A DNA stretch of 50,077 bases, taken from positions 1 through 50,077 of the forward strand of contig JAQFWX010000215.1 of assembly GCA_027605045.1 (NCBI GenBank). Reading direction: 5' to 3'. Positions 31,501 through 38,782 of the stretch are shown piece by piece (within the stretch, counting starts at the first letter, position 1; the number at the start of each line of letters is the position of its first letter). The position numbers and the translations under genes are program-made. The notes beneath the pieces were generated by a model. That model did not search any database. It was not told where the DNA came from and saw only the letters and a program-made list of their open reading frames with translations. Source of the DNA: Phallus indusiatus. Taxonomy: Eukaryota > Basidiomycota > Agaricomycetes > Phallales > Phallaceae.

Positions 31501-32392
31501 TTAGTTTTGCCACCTTATCCTTATCTTGTTTTAATTATTACAGAAGTATCTTCTATAATTCAAATAACTTGAAGATAGTTCCATTAGATATAGAAAAATT
31601 ACTCACTCCTAGAGGTTTAGCTTATTGGGTAATGGACGATGGATCTCTTCAAAACAAAGGATTACACTTAAATACATATGGTTTTACTCACGAAGGTGTT
31701 TTAAGTTTAAAACACACTTTAGAACACATGTTTGGAGATAATTCTTTAAAGTGCTCTATTCATAAGCATAATAAAGGAGAAAGAATTTATATATGGGAAG
31801 AAAGTATGGACTGTTTAAGAAGAAATATAACTCAGTTTATGCATAGAGATATGCTTTATAAAATAAACTCCTCTAATTAATTCACCTTCAAAAACATAGT
31901 TAATGGTTAAGAGCGATAAACCATAATTTAGCACCTATCATTAAGCTCAGGACCACCAGAATATGGTATAATTAAAATAAATATATATAAAAGATCTTTT
32001 ACCTTACTATGCAATATTAAGATCAATTCCTAACAAGCTGTTAGGAGTATTAGCCATGTTTGGTTCATTATTAATTTTGTTAGTCTTACCATTCACAGAT
32101 TTATCTAGAATTAGAGGAAGTCAATTTAGACCTATAATGAAGGTAGCAAATTGGTTTTTTTATAAATTTCTTTATCCTAATGTGGATAGGTAGTCAACAT
32201 CCAGATAGTCCTTACGTGGAAATAGGTCAAATTTCTACGGCATTCTATTTCTTATGGTTTTTATTATTAGTTCCTGTTATAGGTCTAATAGAAAATACCC
32301 TATATGATTTAAATTATAATACTCAAATAAATTCTAAAAATTTAATGAATAAAGAAGATAAAAATTTAAAAACTGAAAGGAAAACCTATTAA
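28560..32392 (+). CDS. cob: Cytochrome b (three exons; one apparent frameshift)
   Basis: This is the haem-carrying core of complex III. The exons are 28560-28952, 30419-30845 and 31994-32392, and the product is about 405 residues. Exon 1 has [24 protein letters not shown] and the haem ligands in [20 protein letters not shown]. Junction 1 restores [19 protein letters not shown]; junction 2 restores [18 protein letters not shown]. In exon 3 a run of seven T (32155-32161) breaks the frame. With six T it reads [20 protein letters not shown], matching the family, and continues to TAA at 32390-32392. A one-base overcall is the likely cause. The C terminus extends beyond usual length with an Asn/Lys-rich tail. 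Confidence 0.95.
28953..29954 (+). CDS. GIY-YIG homing endonuclease of cob intron 1, fused in frame to exon 1
   Basis: The frame runs on from cob exon 1 without a break when UGA at 29184-29186 is read as Trp. A charged linker of about 110 residues precedes the nuclease domain ([20 protein letters not shown], then [10 protein letters not shown], with the metal Glu in [17 protein letters not shown]). NUMOD-type modules follow: the [10 protein letters not shown] and [12 protein letters not shown] helices and a final NUMOD1-like [20 protein letters not shown] unit with helix-turn-helix [16 protein letters not shown]. It is intact to TAA at 29952-29954 and probably active. Confidence 0.92.
28953..30418 (+). 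mobile_element. Group I intron 1 in cob
   Basis: The intron is 1466 bases. The 5' exon ends in T (cttgggt) and the intron ends in G (agtttg). The 3' core block at about 30258-30306 (gactgggtcac, gctgaaatgctgcttaatgc, acagtcgg) closely matches one in cox1 intron 2. Confidence 0.9.
30846..31993 (+). mobile_element. Group I intron 2 in cob
   Basis: The intron is 1148 bases. The 5' exon ends in T (gaatggt) and the intron ends in G (ataaaag). Core-like elements are ggacaatcagcaggaaacc near 30970 and ctcagagaataatacg near 31026, upstream of the ORF. Confidence 0.9.
31170..31880 (+). CDS. LAGLIDADG homing endonuclease of cob intron 2
   Basis: About 236 codons. No ATG is in frame near the 5' end and stops lie at 31149-31157, so translation would start at TTG 31170 or another near-cognate codon. 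LAGLIDADG_2-type motifs are [16 protein letters not shown] (near 31288) and [16 protein letters not shown] (near 31615). The spacing and the conserved [16 protein letters not shown] middle match the nad2 and nad4 intron enzymes in this window, suggesting one subfamily. It ends at TAA 31878-31880. Confidence 0.88.
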   Translation: MITSISLVCTQQYSTYGLKRLTKVERSELIIPHESPLNEIIIGLLLGDGHIQKRSVLGNSRFIYAQSSLRKHHLNYFNHVLDLFKLYLSKDFILKEKTFTDKRTNKKYSSVSFATLSLSCFNYYRSIFYNSNNLKIVPLDIEKLLTPRGLAYWVMDDGSLQNKGLHLNTYGFTHEGVLSLKHTLEHMFGDNSLKCSIHKHNKGERIYIWEESMDCLRRNITQFMHRDMLYKINSSN

Positions 32393-32443
32393 GAGTATTA
32401 TAATTAATAAAAAATTTAATTTTAGAAATTTAAATACTATTGT

Positions 32444-33226
32444 ATGTTTAGTAATATTATTTATATTAAATTTTTTTTTTTATTAAAAAGTAAATTATTA
32501 GTCATTATAATTTTTTGTATATTTTCTTTTTTAACGATTAATTTCATATTTAATAATTTTAAATTTTCTAAAAATAATTACGTAAAATTTTTACAGCTAT
32601 TAATATTAAGTGCTGTGTTAGGTTTTTTACTTGGATTGATAGAAGGTCTTTTATTAAATATTACTATTTATTGTGATGGAACAGAGGATGATGATAATCA
32701 AGTAGAGGCTTTAACGAATAATCAAATAGATGGTTCTACTAAAGATCAAAATGATTATACTTCTGGAGTGGAAAATGTTAAAGATAATCATGATAATAAA
32801 GGAAATAATTTTATTTATAAGACTTTGGATACTATCTCTACTATAAGAACCTTTCCATTACAAGTATCAACTGCAATTAGTTCATATGCCATAGAACAAG
32901 GTTTAGAAGTTAAAAAAGAGATAAAAAGAAATAATGAACTATTATCAAAAATTAATGAATCTAAAGAGAGTAATAAAAATATTGATAGTATTACTAATTC
33001 ATCTGATGATATAATTAAAAGTTCTTTAGAGATAGGAGATATAAGCCCTTTAGAAAATTTTAATTTACTAACAGATCAGTCTTTACTAAAAAGTCTTTTA
33101 TTAATTTTATTTTTAATGTGTATATTTTTAAATTTTTTTGTTAACTTTAAATTTTTTTTAAACTTTATTAATAGATTTATACCTTATAAACTTAAAGTAT
33201 GAATTAATAATATAAAAAAAGGTTAA
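32444..33226 (+). CDS. orf260: unrecognised membrane protein downstream of cob
   Basis: The frame is 260 codons with one UGA (33200-33202) read as Trp, TAA at 33224-33226, starting 51 bases after the cob stop and so probably on the same transcript. No family is recognised. Hydrophobic segments lie at about residues 8-36 and 48-75. A long acidic, Asn/Asp-rich stretch follows (CDGTEDDDNQ onwards, residues 78-120), then a charged predicted helix around residues 150-185 (EVKKEIKRNNELLSKINESK) and a C-terminal hydrophobic segment at about 215-240. The organisation is an N-terminal anchor, a soluble loop and a C-terminal anchor. It could be a lineage-specific gene or a captured element gene. The intact frame suggests it is maintained. 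Confidence 0.65.
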
Positions 33227-33819
33227 ATATTAATTATTTCTTTTTCCTATTTTATTTATTTACTGTTAATTACTTATTTTAAGTATTATTCTAGTTGTAT
33301 AATTATTAACTAATATAAAAAAATAAAAAATAAAAATTTGACATTAATTTATAGAATTCTTTACACAGTACTAGCTATAAATAAAAAATTTTTTGTTTAA
33401 TTTGAATAATTTGAGAAACATTATATTAAATTAGATTTTTTATTTTTTTTATAATAATTTATTTAAATTAAGTATACAGAGCTATATTTTATGAATAATC
33501 CATATAAAAAACTTGTTAATTTAATTTTATGAAAATTATTTTAATTTTTATATTAATTATACAGATTTTATACTTTTTAAGTTTTACTTAGTTTAGGATT
33601 TGGAATTTTAAAAATATATTAGGATGTTTTAAACAAAACTTTATTTAATTTTATCTTACCCCTATCTATTTTTTTTTAATAATATTAATATTAATTAAAT
33701 AAATTTTAAATTATAAAATTTTTAATAAAAAGAATTTAATTTTTAAAAGAGATTTAAAGAATTGTATATAACAAATAAAATAAAACAAATAATATAAATT
33801 TCATTATTTGTTTAAAATT
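33227..33819. other. AT-rich spacer between orf260 and rns
   Basis: About 590 bases of AT-rich sequence with T runs; no gene recognised. Confidence 0.55.
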
Positions 33820-35335
33820 TTGGAAGAATTTAATTTTGGTTCTGATTGAACGCTTTCCAGTAGTTTAAGGCATGCAAATTTTTATTAATAAAAATTAATA
33901 AAGTGTAGGGGTGAGTATATTAAATAAAGAAACACTATAGACTTCATAAATAGAAGATATAAAGAAAGGAAAATTTCTACTGTAGAATTCGATTTAATTT
34001 GATTAGGTAGTTGATAGGGTAAAGGCCTACCAAGCCAACGATCAAAAGCCATGTTTGATAGATCATATGGCCACATTGGGAATGAAATATCCCAAGTAGA
34101 GAACTCTACCAGCAGTCGAGAATATTAGTCAATGCTCGTAAGAGTGAACTAGCTAACTGGAATCATGAGTGTGTCACTTATGATAAGGTAAAGGAAAAAT
34201 AATGATGTCACTTTACTAGTAGTGTTGTCCAAAGCTGGTGCCAGAAGACTCGGTAATGCCAGAGACGCAAGCGTTAGTCATCCTGATCAGGCGTAAAGGG
34301 TTTGTAGGCAGCTTTAAATTAATTAAAGATAGAATCATATAGAGGTCACTTTTAGATAATTCTTAGAGTAGGGTTGATATCTGTAGATACTAAGAGGAAT
34401 ACTAATTAGCGAAGGCACTTTTCCAAATAATGATTGACGCTGAGAAACGAAGGGGAGGATAGAAAATAGGATTAGATACCCTCGTATCCCTCTCTGTCAA
34501 CGATGAATGGTAGTTGCTAGTATAAATTATTAGTGGCGATGCTAACGCGTTAACCATTCCGCCTTGTGAGTACGACTGCAAAGTTGAAAACAAAAAAATT
34601 AGTCGGTTTCGGAGCAAACGAAGTGAAGCATGTTATTTAATACGATAATCCGCGTAAAACCTTACCAGTAATTGTATATATTTATAACTTAATTAAAATT
34701 AAGTAATTAATATTACAGGTGTTGCATGGCTGTCGTCAGTCCGTATCGTGAGAAGTGAGGTTAACTCCGCTAACGGACGAAATCCCTGTTTTTAATTAAA
34801 TCTTAAAAATTTATGAAATTGATAGAATTTCATTTGGGGCTAAGACAAGTCGTTATGGCTCTCATGTACTGGGCTATAGACGTGCCACAAAAACTTTTAC
34901 AAAGTGATGCAAAACTGTTTCTCTATTTTTGAAATTAAGGAAGAGCTAATCATTAAAGAAAGTTTAATATAAATATACACGGATTGTCATCTGCAATTCG
35001 ATGACATGAAGAAGGAATTTCGAGTAATCGTTGATAATAAAGCGCAACGGTGAAATTTGCATCCGTGATGAACTAACTGTCTGTCGCTGGGAAGAAGTTT
35101 GGGTAGGAGGAAAATGGAGTTAAGTGAAATTTCTTAGAAAAGTATAGTTTATATAATTAAAGTTTAAATATTAATATTTTATACATTACTACTTCTATGT
35201 TAGTAATAACTTATTTGTTTTAATTTAATTAAACATCTCTTCTTAAATTAATTAACTCTTTTTAATTCACTTGGATAACATCTCAAAAGTCATAGCAAGG
35301 TAGTCGTACTGGAAGGTGCGGCTGGAAATTAAAAT
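33820..35335 (+). rRNA. rns: Small-subunit ribosomal RNA
   Basis: This is the mitochondrial 15-16S rRNA. The 5' part has ggttctgattgaacgct near 33838. The 530-loop region gtgccagaagactcggtaat is near 34239. Other landmarks are ttagataccctcgta near 34471, gtgttgcatggctgtcgtca near 34720, and the 3' helix-45 region gtcgtactggaaggtgcggc near 35305. The 3' end lacks a CCUCC anti-Shine-Dalgarno. Ends are approximate to about 15 bases. No intron is seen. Confidence 0.95.
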
Positions 35336-35445
35336 TCATTTAACCCCCGTTCTTTATTTAAAAATTTTGTATTCTACTAATTAATAATAAAAACTAAATT
35401 TTTATAATTGAAAATGATACTTCATAATTAAAGATAATTAATTTA

Positions 35446-35495
35446 AACAGAACTAGGTGTAGGTCAACATAAGAGTTCAATTCTCTTATCTGTTA
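35446..35495 (+). other. Truncated tRNA-like element lacking the anticodon arm
   Basis: Ends aacaga/tctgtt pair over six bases and the T arm ataagag-ttcaatt-ctcttat is extended and perfect. Only about 18 bases (ctaggtgtaggtcaacat) remain between acceptor and T arm, so one arm is missing. It is probably a deletion derivative of a tRNA gene, perhaps kept as an RNA-processing signal after rns. Confidence 0.5.
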
Positions 35496-35621
35496 ACGTG
35501 TTTCAAAAATAATGTGCTTTAATAACCAATAAAACAAACTTTTTATTCTAGTAATCATTTATTATTAATAAATGAGAATTAGATTAATTAAAAATTTTAT
35601 TTCTTTATTCAAAGCTTAGTT

Positions 35622-35692
35622 AAGGGGTTAGCTGAGTGGTTTAGCAGTAAATTTACACTTTACAGACAGGGTTTCGATTACTCTACTCCTTA
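35622..35692 (+). tRNA. trnV: tRNA-Val, anticodon TAC
   Basis: The acceptor stem is aaggggt/actcctt. The anticodon stem gtaaa/tttac holds loop tttacac, anticodon TAC at 35654-35656. The T arm is agggt-ttcgatt-actct. Confidence 0.93.
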
Positions 35693-35720
35693 TTATATAA
35701 TAAGAAAAAATTTTTAATAT

Positions 35721-35805
35721 ACGATTATGACGAAATTAGGTAGCCGTGTGAATCTTAGGAATTCATAATCTTTTGATTGTAAGAGTTCGAGTCTCTTTAA
35801 TCGTA
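35721..35805 (+). tRNA. trnL: tRNA-Leu, anticodon TAG
   Basis: The acceptor stem acgatta/taatcgt is perfect. The anticodon stem tgaat/attca holds loop cttagga, anticodon TAG at 35756-35758. A long variable arm is present. Confidence 0.94.
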
Positions 35806-35855
35806 TCAAAAGAAAAGCTTAAAAGTGTTATCTTCTAGATTATTTATAAATTTTG

Positions 35856-35928
35856 ACATCTTTAGCTGAATGGTTATAGCGTTTGCCTTCGAAGCAATTG
35901 AATATTGGTTCGAGCCCAATAAGATGTT
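35856..35928 (+). tRNA. trnR: tRNA-Arg, anticodon TCG
   Basis: The acceptor stem acatctt/aagatgt is perfect. The loop cttcgaa gives anticodon TCG at 35889-35891 (reads CGN). The T arm is attgg-ttcgagc-ccaat. Confidence 0.92.
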
Positions 35929-36014
35929 AAAAATTCGTCACATCGAAAAAAACAAAACAATAAGAATTTAGTTTAAAATATTATAGTATAAGGAACAACA
36001 AAAATTTATTTTAA

Positions 36015-36788
36015 ATGAATTTAATTTTTTCTCCTTTAGAACAATTTGAAGTAGTAAGTTTAATTTCTTTAAACGCTCCAATTTTAGGTTATTTAAATTT
36101 AAGCTTAAGTAATTTAGCCCTTTATTCTATAATAATTTTTATTTTAGTTACAAGTATTCATTTAGTTTTTAAAGGAACTGGAACTAATAATACTAAATTA
36201 ATACCATCCCATTGGTCAATCGCTTTAGAAAGTTCATATGCAAGCATTAATGCTATCGTGCGAGAACAAATAGGACTGCGAAATGAAATTTATTTACCTT
36301 TTATCTATTCTTTATTCTTTTTTATTATAATAGCCAATTTAATAGGGAATACCCCTTATTCTTTTACTATAACAACTTCTATAATAGTGGCTGTTGGTTT
36401 AAGTTTTACAATTTTTATAGGTGTTACTATTTTAGGATTATATAAACATGGTTTACATTTTTTCTCATATTTTATTCCTAGTGGTACACCTTTAGCACTG
36501 GTACCTCTATTAGTTTTAATTGAAGTAACAAGTTATTTAGCTAGAGCTTTATCTTTAGGAGTGCGATTATTTGCAAATATGTGTGCAGGACATACTCTTT
36601 TAAAAATTTTATCTACATTTTTATACCAAATGTTTGGAAGTGGTTTATTAGTAGCCGTGTTTACTTTAATACCTTTTTCAATTTTTGTAGCTTTAATTGG
36701 ACTAGAAATAGCAGTATCCATTATTCAAGCTTACGTTTTTGTTTTATTAACAAGTTCTTATATTAAAGATGCAATAGAGTTACACTAA
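36015..36788 (+). CDS. atp6: ATP synthase subunit 6 (F0 subunit a)
   Basis: This subunit forms the proton half-channels of mitochondrial ATP synthase. It is 257 residues. The start MNLIFSPLEQFEVV is typical of fungal ATP6. The essential Arg lies in SLGVRLFANMCAGHTLLKIL, and the C-terminal helix with the conserved Glu reads GLEIAVSIIQAYVFVLLTSS. About five to six membrane helices are expected. It is uninterrupted and has no UGA. Confidence 0.98.
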   Translation: MNLIFSPLEQFEVVSLISLNAPILGYLNLSLSNLALYSIIIFILVTSIHLVFKGTGTNNTKLIPSHWSIALESSYASINAIVREQIGLRNEIYLPFIYSLFFFIIIANLIGNTPYSFTITTSIIVAVGLSFTIFIGVTILGLYKHGLHFFSYFIPSGTPLALVPLLVLIEVTSYLARALSLGVRLFANMCAGHTLLKILSTFLYQMFGSGLLVAVFTLIPFSIFVALIGLEIAVSIIQAYVFVLLTSSYIKDAIELH

Positions 36789-37446
36789 TATATGATTGGC
36801 TAATTATTTCATTATATTTTTATAATATTAGAATTTAGATTATTAGTAAATTAGGTATTTTATTTATTTTAATAATAAGACCTTAATTAAAATTATTAAA
36901 TAAGATATTAAGTATTTTTTATAAAATTTAATTTTATTGCTAAATTAGTTTTACATTATAAAAGTCTAATGTTTTAAGTAATTAATAAACATATTATTAT
37001 AAATTAATTTTAATTATTTATTCTCTAGGACCCTTTTAAGCATTATAATTTATTTTAAGTGTATCTAATAGTGCTAAGTATAAATCAAATCGTATTTTAA
37101 TTAAAAAGGTTAATTATGAAAAAACAAACACACTAAACTTAGCAATTGAGTAAACCTAGAATAGAAAGTAATTTAAACTTAATTATAGATAAAAGTCTTA
37201 ATTCTCTATAATTTGTCTATTATCAGGGAATGCTCTAGCTTAAAAATTTTACAACTTCGATCATTTTATTTATTATTACCCCTTTAATTTATAGCTACTA
37301 TAATTTAGATATATTAATTTTAACCATTTAACTCTTTAAATAGATTTAATTAAAAATATAAATTAATAAATCATGATTTCTATTAATAGTGCTCTAAAAT
37401 AAAAATTTTACTTTTATTTTAATATTATTATTAATATCAGTAAACG

Positions 37447-37470
37447 AAAAAAACAAAAAAACAAAAAAAG
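37447..37470 (+). repeat. (AAAAAAAC)n simple repeat
   Basis: Three A7 runs separated by C. It is nearly identical to the tract at 38156-38175 in the same spacer. Confidence 0.8.
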
Positions 37471-38155
37471 ATAAATATAATATTAATAAGAGATATTTAA
37501 TTATGGTTATGAAAAAAGATTATAAAAAATAAATCTCATATTTAGAGATAATGATATAGTTTAGAATTAAGCCTCTTTTTTAATGAATTTTATAAAAAAC
37601 ATTTAGAGTTTAGGTAATTTATTTACTTAATTTAATTATTTAAATATCATAGGTATTTTATTATAATATTTAAGTAATATACTCCCATTTAAAAATCCAC
37701 TCACTCTTTATTAAAATCTTAAAATTAAAGGTAAAAGAAATTAATATATAGTAATTATTTATAAAATATATCCTGATTTTATTATTTTAAGTGAAAAACT
37801 TATTATAATTAAAATAAGTCCTTATTATAGGTTTATTTTAAAATTTTGTAAATTGACTAAAACGTATTAATAATTAAAAGAGATTATTATTATAAGAATA
37901 TAATTAAAAAACAAAATTCTTTTATAGCATCATAGTTATATTAACATCTTAAACTCAATTTAATTAATTCATTTAATAAAGTTTTAACCATTATTGATAT
38001 AAATAAAATAGATAGTTTAAAATTTGACTTATTATCAGGGGATTTAAAATTTATTAAAAAAAAAATAATAGGTAAAATTAATTTTAATTTATTAATAAAA
38101 ATCTTTTATTTTTATAATTAAAAATAAATTAAAAAAAGTTTAATTATACTTGGAT

Positions 38156-38175
38156 AAAACAAAAAAACAAAAAAA
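38156..38175 (+). repeat. (AAAAAAAC)n simple repeat
   Basis: Same A/C unit as at 37447-37470, showing dispersal of the repeat family within one spacer. Confidence 0.8.
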
Positions 38176-38407
38176 GAATAAGGGTAAATCAAAATATATA
38201 AATGCCTTAATCGAGATATTATAAGATATTATAACTGAATATATAAGTTTATTTTAATTCTAAAATATATATGAAATATAGTAATAAAATTATATCTAAT
38301 GATGAATAAAAAAACAAAACAACAAAAAAAAAAAAATAGTACTCTTTTTTGGTTGTTTTATTATTAACATAAAAGTAAACATTTTTTATTTCAATAAGCT
38401 ACTATTA

Positions 38408-38495
38408 GGATTCGTGGCAGAGAGGTTGATTGCACTCGTCTTGAAAACGAGAATCTATGTTTAGTAGGTCGTGAGTTCAAATCTCACCGGGTCCG
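38408..38495 (+). tRNA. trnS: tRNA-Ser, anticodon TGA
   Basis: The acceptor stem is ggattcg/cgggtcc with G-T pairs. The anticodon stem ctcgt/acgag holds loop cttgaaa, anticodon TGA at 38442-38444. A long variable arm and the T arm gtgag-ttcaaat-ctcac are present. Confidence 0.94.
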
Positions 38496-38504
38496 AGTAT
38501 AAAC

Positions 38505-38577
38505 CTGGTAGAAAACAAATAGGCTTGTTGCTTACTTTGGGAGTAAGATCTTGCTCGTTCGAATCGAGCCTACCAGA
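38505..38577 (+). tRNA. trnP: tRNA-Pro, anticodon TGG
   Basis: The acceptor stem ctggtag/ctaccag is perfect. The anticodon stem cttac/gtaag holds loop tttggga, anticodon TGG at 38538-38540. The T arm gctcg-ttcgaat-cgagc is perfect. Confidence 0.95.
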
Positions 38578-38782
38578 ACTAAATATTTATTTACTAAATT
38601 ATTATAAAATAACTAAAATAAATATTTATTTAATTTAACTTCACTTAAAAATAAAGGTTTAAATTTTATATAATGAGCAAATTATGTTATATAAACTTAA
38701 TTTGTTATTTAATAGCTAAAATTTATAACTAACAAGTTAAAAGTTAATAGTCAAAATATCATTTTATAAATTAAGTAATTAG

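Larger units (their letters stand above)
36789..38407. other. Long AT-rich spacer between atp6 and trnS
   Basis: About 1.6 kb without a recognised gene; it is the longest spacer in the window. It holds three AAAAAAC-type tracts (near 37447, 38156 and 38310). Short open frames with no ATG and no homology (for example 37981-38121) were not accepted as genes. Confidence 0.55.

Noticed and set aside
36533..36766. Frames overlapping atp6 on both strands
   Set aside because: They are shadows of the strongly conserved atp6 coding sequence.
37981..38121. 46-codon open stretch in the atp6-trnS spacer
   Set aside because: No ATG, no homology and a length plausible by chance in AT-rich DNA.
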